A program made the position numbers and the translations under genes. Under the pieces are notes generated by a model. It worked only from the letters and a program-made list of their open reading frames with translations, had not been told where the DNA came from and ran no database searches. Positions 23,359 to 35,586 of a stretch of 64,000 bases of DNA are shown in pieces. Source of the DNA: Galerina marginata (lineage: Eukaryota > Basidiomycota > Agaricomycetes > Agaricales > Galerinaceae); assembly GCA_023014335.1 (NCBI GenBank), contig JAECYW010000006.1, positions 248,001-312,000 on the forward strand, written 5' to 3'. Every line of letters begins with the position of its first letter. Position 1 is the stretch's first letter.

Positions 23359-24504
23359 TTATTGACCCTCCTCCATTGTGGACCCAGACCCAGAGTAGTT
23401 GCCTTCTCTTTTTGCCTTTCGACGCTGCTGTTTTGTTCCAGCTCTACGAGTTGTTTTCCTTTGAGGATCTTTGACAAATAGTGAGTAGTTGATTGGCTTT
23501 CGGTGTGCAGTAGGTGGATCTGTAGGTTGGCATGTCGCACAAGAACATATTATCTTCTTGAAGTAGGAGAAGTCTTTGGAGTAATTGACGGTAATGGATT
23601 CACCAGGTTCGATGTCTTTAATTGCACATATTGAGTATGCATGGCTATTTTCATTCGCCATAATCTTTCAGAGAATCAGTACACTGAGAATTGGAATGCA
23701 CTTCAACTGTACCTGGCAGTTTGGAGAGCAGTCATGGTTGGCAAATCGGAATGGTCCAAGGATAATTCTGGGTCCCTGTTGACCTAGCTGATTTGGAGAA
23801 GATTGAATGGTAGAGACCGACTCTCTTTCAACAATGTCCAAAGACATCGAGCTAGATGTGGTAGGGATGACAGTGCCAGCACCAATTCTTTGCTTTGCTT
23901 TAAGACCACCAGTAACTTTGCTGTTTCCACTCCCGTGAAATTGAACTTTCTCAATTTGGACCAAACTCTCCTCATGTTCTTTCAAGCCATGGTAGCGTGC
24001 AAGAAGGCTAAGGTAGTTAGAAGAGAAACAAGCCATAAAATGATTGGCTTACTGACGAATGACCTGCCGACAACAAGTTTCTGGAAATAGATTGGGAAAT
24101 GCAATCACTATTTGCGCTGCGGATTTTGTTGCAATCTCCCAGGTATCAGAAGACTGCCGTCTTTGCTGATTGTAAAGAGCACAAATTTGGTATGCTGTGT
24201 CAACTGATACCGGTGGATCCTCCTCCAAGAATGCCCTTGTCAGTGTCATAACCCTATAGCTCTTTGGGCGGCTCTTTGATCGAAATAAAGAGAATGTAAG
24301 GATGTCATCAACCTTGGCGAATAAAGCAGCCTTGTAGCTCTCCTGATCAAGCCGGGCGATGCATTTCTCCAGCTCTGTGGCCGGAGGACCATCGGGATAG
24401 CTCGGCGATAAGCTGTAGGTCTTCTTTTTTTTGGAAGGTCGTCTAAGCTCCATGGCAGTGAGGTTCAGGAGGCCTTGCAGTGTAAGGTACGCGTTTGATT
24501 CCAA
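23359..24504 (-). CDS. SET-domain protein (Set9/Suv4-20-like lysine methyltransferase)
   Basis: Exons 24504-24053, 24007-23713 and 23664-23359 (minus) join through a 45-bp intron with donor GTAAGCC and a 48-bp intron with donor GTACAG, giving 350 codons and a stop. Frame and phase close exactly. SET hallmarks follow in order: GLKAKQRIGAGTVI (SET-N, around residues 175-190); RFANHDCSPNC (the catalytic NHxCxPN motif, joined across intron 2); DIEPGESITVNY (SET-C, with the active-site Tyr); and CSCATC (post-SET cysteines). The C-terminus is basic. SET proteins methylate lysines, usually on histones. The arrangement recalls Set9/Suv4-20 (H4K20), but the family assignment is from memory and the substrate is inferred. 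All key motif residues are present, so activity is plausible. The start at 24504 is the first ATG in frame; an upstream exon cannot be excluded. Confidence 0.8.
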
Positions 24505-24587
24505 CAGTCACGTGGTCATATGAGAATAGTAATTTACCACGCTTGTTCAATCTCAACGTATTGCAGACTGCCATGGGCTCTGGGATG

Positions 24588-24701
24588 GTGTGCGCCCGCT
24601 CGCGCGGTGTGAACCCATTCCTGCTTGCAAGCACGGCCGGGGTTGTGTGCGCCCGCTCGCGCGGTGTGAACCTATTCCTTGGTCGCAAGCAAGGCGTCAT
24701 G
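24588..24701. repeat. 57-bp tandem repeat, two copies
   Basis: GTGTGCGCCCGCTCGCGCGG recurs at 24588 and 24645 with a 57-bp period. It lies just upstream of the SET gene start on the opposite strand, and could sit in its promoter or 5' UTR. Confidence 0.7.
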
Positions 24702-25400
24702 CTGCAGACTGTCCTTCTACAAAATGCACTCTCAGCGACCTTTTGGTCGGTTCTCCCGTGCTTCATGGTTTTCTGGATGATAGGTAAGCATCAAGTGCGA
24801 GCTATGGGTGACGTGAGTGCTGATTATGCTCCTTTTTTTCTTTTTGTAGCATCACTTTGCTCTCAGCTTCCTCTGTTAGAAGTCACCTATCACGACTACA
24901 GCATTCATCATACAGCCCTCTCTGACGGTACATGACTGCTGCCTCTGCTTCAAGTTCAGTAGAGGTGTCGACGATCTTGCGTCATTGATGATCGTTGGGG
25001 TCCGTCCACCTCCCGCGTCGCGTCATCACCTCCGTCAAATTCAACCTTGCCGCTTCCCTGCCTTTGTGTCATACCTCAGCAGTCCCTGCCCACTTTCCGT
25101 CTGGGCTGACGGATGGGACTTGCTACTAGGTGCTCGTGATGGACGAGGTTTTGCTGAGCTGGATGTATGCAGGCGAGAGGGTACGAGGAAGGAGAATGGG
25201 CGGCGCCGTCACCAAGAGCAATTCGCAGAACTTTGGGAAAATACAGCCGCCAACCAGCTTCATAGCTGCTGGACACCGCACTCTCTCTTCTGGACCTTTT
25301 TCTCGGCGCTGCAGGGAGTCACGTCCCTAGGAGTAGAGCGCAGCTAATTGTCCGGCTGGATCTGCATCGGTCTACTCCAGTCTCCAGTTTTCACCACTTG
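24702..25400. other. Intergenic, nothing recognised
   Basis: Mixed frames without recognisable motifs or consistent exon structure. Confidence 0.25.
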
Positions 25401-26700
25401 ACGGTGGCTATCTCCCATCGACATCATCAGTTGTACCATCACTACCCTCGTGTTACAACGACTGTTCAGCCCCGCCCCGCGCCCGCCGCTCCTGCTCGAC
25501 GTCCTTTCCCGCGACATGTGCAGCTGACAACAGGAATGAGAAGACGGGCTGCGAGGTTGGCTGGGTGGCTAGCCATAGCGCCGCCACGCCAGTCGAAGGA
25601 ATGCCGAGGAACGTTAGGGTACCCCACACCCGGCGAGCACATTCACCCCACCATCGTCCCTGCGCCTCCCCGCCCACGCGCCTCCCTCTCCTCGCCCTTC
25701 ATTGCGACACGGTCTACAAGCATTGTACCGGTTCAGGGCACGTCGAGTGCGGGCATCAAATTTCAAGCTCGAAACGAGAGTGTCTACTGGTCGACTTCAA
25801 CTTCAACCTTGTCGGCGTCCTCCTCCCATCATCCACGACGACACCCCTGCCTCTATCGCGAGCTCCTGCTCTTGCTCCTGCTATTTTCGCCCTTTCCGTA
25901 CATGCACCCGCCCTCATCCTCTACGTGTCAACCTGCCCAGCCTACCCGCCATACTTGGAACAACTCGCATGCGGGAGTTTGCAGTTCGGATTGTCACCCT
26001 CCTGCCCCCTAGCCCGACAGTTTGGCTTATGAGGTTTATGCACTCGAGGAGGGGATGGATGTATTTGGGGTGCTGCTGGAGGCGGTGGTCCTGGTCCTGC
26101 GGCCGCTGGTGACGGCGCTGGTGTTGGTGCTGGGGGCGATGCTGGTACTGCTTGTGGAGGTGATGCTGGTACTGGTGGTGCTGGTGCTCTCTGAGACTTG
26201 CATAAGAAACTACAGATGTGACTTTTGCAAGTTGGGTGACGGCGCCGGGCTGCATTTCGGGCCAGGCCGGGCCGGGTGGATGGGAGTGCACGTGTAGGTA
26301 TTGTACACCGCGGGCAGTTGACAATATGACCAGGACGGGAGGAGGGCGGTGCTGCTGCTGCTGGGACCGCTCGTGATAGCACTGATGCTCGTGGTGACGG
26401 CGCTGGGCTGCTTTTGGAATGCGGAAGAGGTGGAAGGTAGAGTGGATGCTGTTGCCGGGCGGGGCGAGCGGTGGCGCACAATGTCAGGTTTGCATCCGCG
26501 GTCATTGACACCGCGATGACGGCAGATGGGACAGGAGGAGCAGCTTGGATTCGCTTTTTCTGCTGAGGACGCGGAGGATGGAGGAACCCGGAAGAGCGCC
26601 GAGCCCGAGGCGTGTTTACTTCTTCGGCGAACCATACGACTTCCGTCCTGTCTGCTTGTTCTATTCCGTCAAGTTTAACTTCTGGGGGCACTCACCCCTA
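25401..26700. other. GC-rich low-complexity region with GCTGGT minisatellite
   Basis: Long frames on both strands (for example 25398-26012 plus and 25942-26691 minus, 249 codons) are Pro/Ala/Ser/His-rich because of base composition. A GGTGCTGGTGCTGG-type tract spans about 26085-26190. No domain is visible, and I do not call a gene. Confidence 0.35.
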
Positions 26701-27374
26701 CCTGGCGATCAAGCGGCTGGAGCGACTGGCCCCGTAATTATCTTCGCCTCCTGCCCCCAACGTTTAGGGTATTAATTGGCTGGGCGAGGCCCTCCCGACT
26801 TCGACTTTGATGGGGTGGATGTTGTTCGAGCTGTGGACACTGGACCACGGCGCTATAGCTGGAGCTGCTGGACTCCGGACGCACCTGCATACATTCAAAG
26901 AGCGGCATAGAACACCTATGATCCGTCAATCACTAGATCATCGACCGCCTTTCCTTTTCAATTCTGAACTCTCTAAAACAAAGGCTGAGGTTATCCAGAT
27001 ACCGCACGCATCCGTCCATAGTCTGTAAACTTTAGCCGCAGTGGTCATTTTCTCTAACCACAAGCTGTTTAAGCCACCAACGCCTGCTTTCGCTGGTGGA
27101 CCTGTGGTCTGACTCGAATCTGAACCTAATCTTTCTGAATCGTACTTCGTCCGACGTGTACGTGCTGGGCTTCGGTCTGATTTTACCGCATTCCTGGCTA
27201 TTCCACCTCGAGATGCGAAGATGCATTGAATGTGATGTGAGTGTCGTCTTCAAGTCCCAAATTTGTCTGCCTGCCGTGACCAGACAATAGTCGAAGTCTC
27301 ATACTGGCATGATTTCAGGATTGCAGATCTCGAAGACCCGATTGTTTGATATATAAATGTTAGCCCATCATACG
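26701..27374. other. Intergenic, nothing recognised
   Basis: No supportable gene or repeat. Confidence 0.25.
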
Positions 27375-27620
27375 GTCATTATTCACCTAGTGCTGTCCGC
27401 CTTGTGCATAATTCGACTCTAATTAGAATCAATTCATTATGCACACTGGGCTCTCAGTTAGAGTTGGTTGGCATGCATATTTCTATTCTAACGAGAGGTC
27501 TGCTTTAAACGGAAACCACTTGATTGATTTGATAATGCCCCCGTACCAGCCCGTACCGCGTGCGCGATGCTATTATTAAGATATGCCAGGTCCCGACTCC
27601 CGACGGCATATCATAATTAG
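27375..27620. repeat. Dispersed repeat copy B, inverted relative of 60-320
   Basis: The reverse complement matches the left edge of the window over about 240 bp. It includes the palindrome 27402-27446 (TTGTGCATAA...TTATGCACAC). The two copies lie about 27 kb apart in inverted orientation. Confidence 0.6.
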
Positions 27621-29065
27621 TCCGAGAGTCTGATCTAATCTATTACTCATATGAGACTGAAGCGGAGAATCCTCCTGCACATTGGACCAGTTGAGGTTGA
27701 GCAAATGGTACTACTGGTTCTATCAACAAAAGATGAAGACCTGCTTTCATTGTTAAAACTTTGAGCTGAGAAGCGGCGCTGCGGGACAATTGCTCAGGAT
27801 ACCCCGCACCCGAAATAGTTGCATAATTTGCCTGGAGAGGCTGGAAAATTGAAATCTGAAGCCTTGAGCGTGTCTCAAGAGAGCCAGCCAGTCTCAATGT
27901 CTCTTAGACTCATTTGAGCCTCACAGGTCTCGCCATCGGTTCATTGCGTTGGGATAGATTGACAGACAAGGCAATCTCCGAGCCAATCAGTGCCGGCGCC
28001 AAATTATTAGGCCGGCGCTTATTCACGAACATTGGACGTTGATTGATTACTCACTTGTACATGCAGGAACTTTCTGGTAAATAATTTTCTGTTATGTAGT
28101 ACCTTCTAGATAACATGTACATAGGTATATAAACCCTCCATTCAAGGGCGGAAAAGTCTAATTATTGTTTTACCTACACAGCGCCCAATGCATTGCATGG
28201 ACTATTTTAGCACAATCATTGACCAATCCGGAGAGATGTATTTTCTACCAAGTTCAGTCTGTATATACAACACATTACCATAATATTAGACCGATGAACA
28301 ACCTGCCTCATGCTCTGAAATGTTGGGAAAATTGGATACGGTTATTTTGTATACGATTTAGCCATTACTCGAGTAGAATTCAAGAGGTTACTTAATTTAA
28401 TGTGATGGGGAATGGCTTTCCGTTACTTAAAATTCAAGCTATGTCATGATTAGCCATATCTTACTCTGAGAACTTGATAAGATGGAGCTCGGCTCGAAGC
28501 CACTTTTCAGTATACCTAAGGAATTATAACTCCTGACCGTAAGATTGTTGTCTTCCGTTCTTATTTGTGTACCTTCTACCATCCCGACCAAATTCCAACA
28601 GGAACTCGTCTTATCGATACTAATATTACCCATGCAGTGAGAGAAAAGAGGCACGCGCCGCCCTGTGGGAGGGCGTTGTATCGTGCGCACCGCATCCAAC
28701 GGCGATCGCGACGGTCACATACAAGTCGCATACTGACAGGCAGAGTGCGGACCGGGTAACTGAACCTATTGCTGGCGTCGTTTCGAACGATGATGCGGTG
28801 AGCTGATCACCGTTCCTCACGACATCTTGGGAATTTGATCGCCGTGAGGAGAATCGTGCACTAGTAGCTATACTCAATCTCCATCAGGGTAAGATCGGGG
28901 ATTTTCTAAACCGCTTAGAAGCTTCCCGAGATCTTATCTGTCCTCTCTATTAGGCATTCTTGTGGGTTTATGCATAATTTATGAGGCGACTCTCATCTGC
29001 ATAAACTGCACAGCCGCTACCTCTCGCATTGTGCATCGTCATGCATAACTCTAGCTCAGACTCTA
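27621..29065. other. Intergenic, nothing recognised
   Basis: Short frames only. A local GCCGGCGCC/GGCCGGCGC inverted motif occurs near 27990-28020. Confidence 0.25.
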
Positions 29066-29110
29066 TTGTGCATAATAAATTTACTCTTATTAGAATCAAT
29101 TTATGCACAA
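29066..29110. repeat. 45-bp palindrome, third copy
   Basis: TTGTGCATAAT...ATTTATGCACAA: ends are inverted copies of each other around TACTCTTATTAGAAT. It shares its layout with 266-310 and 27402-27446. Other TGCATAA motifs lie just upstream (28970-29050). Confidence 0.65.
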
Positions 29111-29274
29111 TTATAGGGTCATTGCCTGCATTATTTGTATGGTTTTAGTATTTATTTAGATTTTGGCTGTACATATTTATGACAACTGTAAAAACGTGAA
29201 CTTGTACCATCAATGGTACTTTATGGGGGCCGGAATAAGCTACCGCATACATACTGGCCGCAGTGATGCGGTGC

Positions 29275-30670
29275 TCAGACATCGCTCGTTCGTTGAGACT
29301 CATTCTTGTCATCCATACGGAACGGCGATGTAGCATACCGCTGACGTGTTTCGACATCAAATTGGATCCCAGAAAGGGGGTTGTGAGGCGCGACACGGAA
29401 GATGGAACAAACCATCTGCTCATACGCATCGAGCTCGTCACGACGATGCGGATACAGGAGGAGCACTCCAGTTTTCCATGCTCCAAAGACTCGGAGCCAG
29501 TCAGCCTCATTCCGAAGAGGTTTCTTGGCAGTGGCTTGGTCTTTGCGGACAAGCGCATAACCTTCTCCAAAGTCCTTCGGATCGTCGTTGTGGTCATAGC
29601 CCGGCTCCATTGATGCAAAAAGTTTCTCGAAGTCAACATAGTGATCCTGGACAATTGGCTTCCAGATTGAACGAGGGAGCGGCTGAGCCAGGGATTGACT
29701 TTGAAGAAGGGTGATGATAGGGTCGAGGGCATCCTTCCCCATGAAGGTATTCCGTAAGTTCCATGTTTGCTCGAGATGGGGGTCTTTGACTGCATTGGCA
29801 GTGAGATGACGAAGGTGTGGTGCGGCATCAAGGACGGACAATGGAATGGATGATCCTGTAGGCCCCCGTGCAGAACCCTCTCCACCAAAGAGCTTGAGGA
29901 GGTCTGAGGCAAGGAAATCCCGGCTACGACCACCAGGCCGGGATGGCATGGTTTGCTGAAGTTTAGCTTCAAGGATCTTCCAAGCGGCAGCTTCAACCGC
30001 CTCGCGACGGGAAACCGCACGCTCTTCCACAGCCTGTCCGTGATTCTCTTCCCTTCGACGACGGAATTCGGCGCGTTGTTCATCGTCAAGACCTTCGGAC
30101 GTCCCTTCTCTATCAGGATCCTCTTCGGCCTCGTTTTGTTGATTCTTTGACATACCTCCCAAGCCTTTACCATTGCCTGCTGCGTTTTAATTCCACCTGC
30201 TCGACGACTTTGTTCTGCCCGCTGGGTTTCTTCAACTCGAATTCGTGTCTGGAAAGCCTTGAAGTTCTCTGGATCCCCGAGCCCGAGCCCTTCCTCAAAG
30301 TTAACATCTTCACTGTCATCGTCATCGTCGTCAAGGTCATTGTCTTCATCGTAGCCTAAGACCTCATCAGCAGCCGCGCCGTCGACTGCAAATTCTCTGA
30401 CAAGATCCTCTTCATCGTTGTCAAAGTCTTCCTCCGCGCAATTTGTTGGAAGACGAGTCGATATTTGTTGAGAGGATGCAGTATGAGCGGGAGTTGTGGG
30501 AGTTGTGGGCGAAGTCGCAGAATTTTTCGATATTTGAGTAGTTCGCGGTACTGAAGGGGCCTATTGTAGCGGCGCCGGATCCCTGTATGGAAATAAAGTT
30601 AAGATTACAAAATGTCGAACAAAATGAAAAGAATGCATACCAATGTCTCAAAAGAGCATCCCGAAGACGT
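29275..30670 (-). pseudogene. Degenerate mobile-element-like gene (possibly Crypton/DIRS-type)
   Basis: Two reading blocks occur on the minus strand. The first (about 30430-30160) runs through a very acidic stretch (DEDNDLDDDDDDSEDVNFEE), then NFKAFQTRIRVEETQRAEQS and GGIKTQQAMVKAW. The frame then shifts, and the second block (30162-29275) carries SKNQQNEAEEDPDREG, RSIWKPIVQDHYVDFEKLFA, DHNDDPKDFGEGYALVRKDQ and WKTGVLLLYPHRRDEL. From memory the first block resembles the start of Ndc10/Crypton-like tyrosine-recombinase proteins, and the second resembles a family next to basidiomycete retroelement or recombinase genes. Neither assignment was checked. No recombinase catalytic domain is present in the window, so it looks truncated or decayed. 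Confidence 0.4.
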
Positions 30671-31169
30671 TCTAGGTTCGCACTCTTCGGAACTGAGATG
30701 TGAATCGCAGCGCAAGCATCTTGCAGAGGTTTCTTCAGCCGAAATTTATTCCTGAATTGTCATTTATCAGATCAAAAGATTGATAGGAACCAATTCATGC
30801 TCACAGAGGCTCACAGTTGTTGGTCTTTTGTTCCTTCACGTGATCGCGTGATTGGTGGCAGATCCTCCGTCTGCTTCTCAGTTTTATTGTAAGTCGACCT
30901 TTCCTTTTGACATCCATTATCCCTTGCTCTCCCTGTTGAAAAACACCAGTTCCCACCTCTTGACTTCATCATTCATTTCAATCCTATGTGGCATCCTCTT
31001 GGCATCCTCTCAACCGCCTGCAAGCATCCCATGTTACGGTCAAGGTCGCAGTTGACCGGAAAACTGAGGAACGAAGGATTAACGAGTGAAGATGCGCGTT
31101 GTTTCGACCAAGAAACAAGAACTACATACGAGCGAGTATATACGAAAACCTGAGACATGCGCACAGACC
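30671..31169. other. Intergenic between the recombinase-like gene and the Ty3 element
   Basis: No gene supported. The 3' LTR expected just left of 31170 for the minus-strand Ty3 element could not be identified. Confidence 0.3.
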
Positions 31170-33556
31170 CTAAGTAATGTGATCTACGCGACCAGTACGT
31201 AAAGTAGTTAAATAATCATCAGGTGTGGTGGTAAGAGGCTGTTTGAGAAGGATAGGATGAGGACGAGGGGCACGAGGATGACGGCGGTGGAAACGTTCAA
31301 TGATTTCGTTGAAGGTGAAAGGAATGTCGGAGAGAGGAATCCATGAGTTTTCGGTGTCGGGTTGATTGATCCATTTGACAAGGTATTCGTAACGGTGGCC
31401 AATTTTGCGGCAGTCGAGAATTTGAGAGATGGCTAAGGAAGGGTCGGCGAGTTGGAAGGGTTCTGGTGAAGCATGAGGGTGGAATTCGGAAGGGTCTTGG
31501 TAGGGTTCAAGGAGTGAGGTATGAAAAACGGGGTGTAAACGAGAGAGGTACGAAGGTAATTTGAGGAGATAAGATTGATTTCCGACTTCTCGGACAATCG
31601 GATAAGGTCCGAGGCGAGGGTGGTCGAGTTTAAGAGAAGGACGAGTGGTTGTGATGTTACGACGAAGGAGCCAGACGAGTTGGTCGGGTTTGTATGTTGG
31701 AGAAGGAAGGACGTGTTGGTTGAAATATTTTTGTTGCTTTTCTTGAGAATATTGAAGTTCAGCTTTAAGTTCTTGATGAATGTGGTCGAGACGAGAGGCG
31801 AGGTCGGAGGCGGCTGGAACGGAGACGTCTTCGGAGAGTTTGGGAGAGAAGGTTGGATGAAAACCATAGTTGGCGAAGAAAGGAGTTTGCTTGGTTGAAG
31901 AGTTTTCGTGGTTGTTGAAGACAAATTCGGCGAGTGGGAGATAATCTACCCAATCGTCTTGCTGGTAAGAACAATAAGCACGCAGGTAAGTCTCGAGCGT
32001 CTGGTTGGTACGCTCAGTAAGACCATCCGTGCGCGGGTGATAAGCAGTCGACGTGCGAAGGTCAACTTGAACCTGTGACATTAGCTCTTTCCAAAAGTGA
32101 GAAATAAATTGAGAACCACGGTCCGAGACGATAGAGTCTGGGAGACCGTGATAACGAAAGATGCGATCAACAAAAATCCATGCGAGATCCGCAGCGGACA
32201 AAGACTCAACGCACGGAATGAAATGTGCAGCGCGAGTCAAACGATCACAAACGACGAGAATGGAATCATACCCATGAGATTTTGGCAGTTTGACAATGAA
32301 GTCCATAGAAATAGACTTCCAAGGACGGTTGGGAATGTCGAGAGGTCGTAAAAATCCATAAGGCTTGTGGCGAGGGATCTTCGTGCGGTTACAGGTGTCG
32401 CACGCAGCCACATAGCGTCGAAGGTAGGTGTAAATGCCGGGCCATGAATAATCGCGCATGATCTTGTTGACTGTAAGTGTACGACCGGGATGGCCACCGA
32501 GTACACAGTCATGACGCGAGTAAATGATTTCAGGCCGAAGAGATTGAGGAACGTAGACACGGCCATTGTGGAAGACCATGTTATCTTGAACGACGAAGTT
32601 GGGATCGCCTCTAAGCTTGGCTTCTCGCCACTCCGTGTCCTCTCGAAACGCGGTTTTAAAACGTTCCAAGAGTTCAGAGTTGTCGATCGCGAGAGTCGTG
32701 AGGGCATTGGTTGTCGGAATTGGTGTTGAAGAGGGAGTACCTGGAGTTTGAATGGAGAAAAGACGTTCAGTGTGTACGGGGGTTAATAACGCCTTGCGCT
32801 GGAATTCCAGGACATCATCTCCCTTTTTAGGAAGGAAGTCAGGACGTCGAGATGGCGAGTCTGCGACGTTTTTGTCCCCAGGGGCCCAATCGAGTCGAAA
32901 ATCGAACTCGGAAAGGAACATGGACCAACGGGCCTGACGACGATTGAGAACATGAGAAGACATAAAATACTCAAGATTTTTGTGATCGCAAATGACCGAG
33001 ATGGGTTGAGCGGTACCCATAAGCCAAGCGCGCATATCACGGAAGGAATCCACAATGGCGAGGAGTTCCTTATCGTGAATTTCGTAATTGATTTCGGCAG
33101 CGCTGAATTTGTGAGAGTGATAGGCCACAGGATGCAGGAGACCGTCATCATCTGGCTGTTGGAGAACACCAGAGAGGGCGAAGTCGGAAGCATCGGTGGA
33201 TAACGTGGCAGGTTTTGAAGGATCGTAGTGGCGGAGAACCGGATATGATGTAAACAAACGCTTGAGCTTCTCGAAAGCTTCACGTTCGGCATCTGCAAAA
33301 ATGAAAGGAGTGTTTTTGCGGGTTAGTTGGTTTAACGGAAGAGCAATCTTGGCATAATGATCAACAAAACGCCTGTAAAAGTTAGTAAAACCCAAAAAAG
33401 ATTGGACATCGTGAGTGTTTCGAGGAACAGGCCACTCCGAAATAGTTGCGAGTTTCTTCGGATTCATCTTGATGCCGTCAGCACCAATTAGATATCCTAG
33501 ATATTCGACTTCAGTCTTGTCGAACTCACACTTCTTCGCGTTAGCGAAAGATGAGC
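31170..33556 (-). CDS. Ty3 pol part 2: RT end, RNase H, integrase, chromodomain
   Basis: In order: the RT connection (YLGYLIGADGIKMNPKK), RNase H (LSTDASDFALSGVL, then EIHDKELLAIVDSF), the integrase zinc-binding region (RHDCVLGGHPGRT, then CDTCNRTK), and the integrase core with its DDE residues (SMDFIVKLP; SDRGSQF; TDGLTERTNQTLE). Then come a GPY-type tail (LGPYPIVREVGNQSYLLKLP) and a C-terminal chromodomain (YEYLVKWINQPDTENSWIPL). The chromodomain places the element among chromoviruses, whose integration is usually directed by modified chromatin. All three catalytic integrase residues and the RNase H acidic residues are visible. The stop is at 31170. Confidence 0.85.
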
Positions 33557-34976
33557 CTCGCGAAGGCGATCCAGTACAAGCTTGACTTGTTGGTCATGCT
33601 CTTCCTGGGATCGTGAAAAAATGAGAATATCGTCGAGATAGACGACACAAAAAACGCCAATAAAGTCGCGTAAAGTATCTTGAATAAACGCCTGAAAAGT
33701 AGCAGGCGCGTTAGTGAGACCAAAAGGCATAACGAGATATTCGAAAAGGCCGAGGGATGTGCGGAACGCCGTTTTCCACTCGTCACCTTCACGAATCCGA
33801 ATAAGGTTAAAAGCATTCTTCAGGTCAATGACCGTGAAGAGCTTGCAGCCCTGAGTACGATCGATATGCGGAAGAGGATACTTGTTCTTTTTTGTGATGG
33901 CGTTAAGGCCGCGATAGTCGACGCAAAGTCGTAATTCACCAGTCTTTCGACGGATGAAAAGGATCGGAGACGCCGCGGAAGACGTTGAACGACGAATGAA
34001 ACCTTTCTTGACATGCTCATCAACATACTCGACAAGGGCTTTCTGCCCATCTTGGGTAAGACGATACATAGGGCCAAACGGGGGGTCTTTCCCGTCCTCG
34101 AGGTCGATGGTGCAGTCGTAGGAACGATGAGGCGGTAGGTTGTTGACTTCGGTAGGTGAAAAGACTGTATTCGCCCATGGCATGTACTTCTCGGGGATGA
34201 ATTGCACATGATCTTGAGGTGGCGGAGGGTCTTTAGCTTCGGAAATGTCGTCGGCGAGGGTCGGAGATTTGGTGGCGGCGATGTAAACAGGAGAGTCGAT
34301 AGGATGGAAACGAAGCATGGAGACAATAGTGTTCTTGGAGCATTTGGCAAACCGATTAGAGTTGGTGAATGCAATGTCGGGTTTGCGAGCCGGCAGAGGA
34401 TCTTCATAAGCAGAGCGACCGAAGCCAGTCCACTTAGTCAAAAAGTTAAGGTACGAAGGCGAAGGCGTAGGCGAAAACGTCGGGGATTTTGGTGGTAAAT
34501 CTGTAGACGAAGAACGTGACGAAAACATAGAACTGCGATGAAGACCGAAGCCTAATCCAGTTGAAGTGATAGAACACTCGTGAAGAGCATTACGAGGCAT
34601 GGGTAAGCGATCGAGACCGGAGCCTCTCGCTGAGACAGTAACAGGGTTCGTGCGCTTAAGATTGCAACACGAAAGCGAAAGATCAGGGCTATCCCAATCA
34701 ATAGAAGGATTATGGCGTTTAAGCCAATCAAGACCTAGAATAACCGGAAAAGAAACAGAAACAACAGCTAAAGAAATGTGTTCGGAATGTTTGTCAACTG
34801 ATAATTCAGTCACAACGTCTTGAGTTACAAGACCAGAAGCTATGGGACGATCATCCACAGCTAAAATAGGAACCGGAACATCCTTCGCACGACGAGGTAA
34901 GGAATGTCGTGACGCAAAGACTTCCGAAATGCACGATGCGGAAGCACCGCAGTCAATCAAAGCATAAGTTCGAAAT
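33497..34976 (-). CDS. Ty3 pol part 1: protease and reverse transcriptase
   Basis: Starts inside the aspartic protease (ALIDCGASASCI, a Cys variant of the usual DSGA/DTGA site, at the extreme N-terminus). A variable linker follows. The reverse transcriptase (roughly residues 300-480) has KTGELRLCVDYRGLNAITKK, YLVMPFGLTNAPATFQ and the catalytic CVVYLDDILIFS. The frame is lost near 33550, where LFANAKKCEFDKTEVEYLGY continues one nucleotide out of register. The first ATG at 34960 falls within the protease, so this is not a natural start; an upstream gag fusion is missing. Reading it as functional would need both the frameshift and the 5' loss to be absent. Confidence 0.85.
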
Positions 34977-35370
34977 TAACTAAACCCTTTCTATCGATCA
35001 GTTACACACAGCTGTTCTGCGGCGAAGTTTAGATAATCTAAACGAGTGTCGACATGGTCCCAGGTTTAATCAAAATCCATGGAGATTTTTCTCATATCCT
35101 CTTCCAGAGGAATTTTGCTCACCCTCCCACCTACTCCCTAATATCTACTATAATTTTATGTATTATTGGGACTTCCATACTCTCTTGATTGGAACTCGCG
35201 CCTGGCAAATGCTGGCGCTGAGTTTCCATCACCTAAACTTTATTTTCGTGATTCTTAAGTTCTAGGTTCTCATTGGAAGGAAAACTCAGGGGATTTGACG
35301 ACTTTCAGGGTCTTTCATCGTAATATTGCTGAGTATCTTCTAATATTGACATAATATTGCTTACAATCAG
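34977..35370. other. Intergenic beside the Ty3 element
   Basis: Where gag and the 5' LTR would be expected for the minus-strand element, no coding match or LTR is visible. Confidence 0.3.
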
Positions 35371-35586
35371 ACAAATTCCCGCCTCTTTCTCGAGGAGCCA
35401 ACCGAAGGTTGGCGACGAGTGGCGCACCCCTGTTGGAGGTGGTAGTAGCAGAGGCAACAAGCGTTCTGGGCGTATGTAACAAATTCCCGCCTCTTTCTCA
35501 TCGGAACGAGCGGCACGGCCCAGTTTGGGGTGGTGTCGGCAGCAACGGCGTTGAATCATTATTTAATAAGCAATCTGCTGCCCGAA
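35371..35586. repeat. 108-bp imperfect tandem repeat
   Basis: ACAAATTCCCGCCTCTTTCT occurs at 35371 and 35479, followed in both cases by GGAGC/GAGCG- and GGTGGT-type motifs. Likely a local duplication. Confidence 0.6.

Larger units (their letters stand above)
31170..34976 (-). mobile_element. Ty3-type chromovirus, gag-less, no LTR seen
   Basis: A retrotransposon pol region reads 34976 to 31170 on the minus strand in the order protease, reverse transcriptase, RNase H, integrase, chromodomain, the Ty3 order. A stop lies just upstream of the protease. No gag or nucleocapsid zinc knuckle is present, and no matching LTRs were found on either side. A single 1-nt frameshift near 33550 separates the two large frames. 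Otherwise the coding sequence is clean, implying a fairly young but incomplete copy. Confidence 0.85.

Noticed and set aside
25398..26691. Long Pro/Ala/His-rich frames on both strands
   Set aside because: Driven by GC-rich simple sequence; no domain and several overlapping frames of similar length.
31170..34976. Terminal repeats for the Ty3 element
   Set aside because: I compared the flanks at 30.9-31.2 and 35.0-35.3 kb and saw no convincing TG...CA pair.
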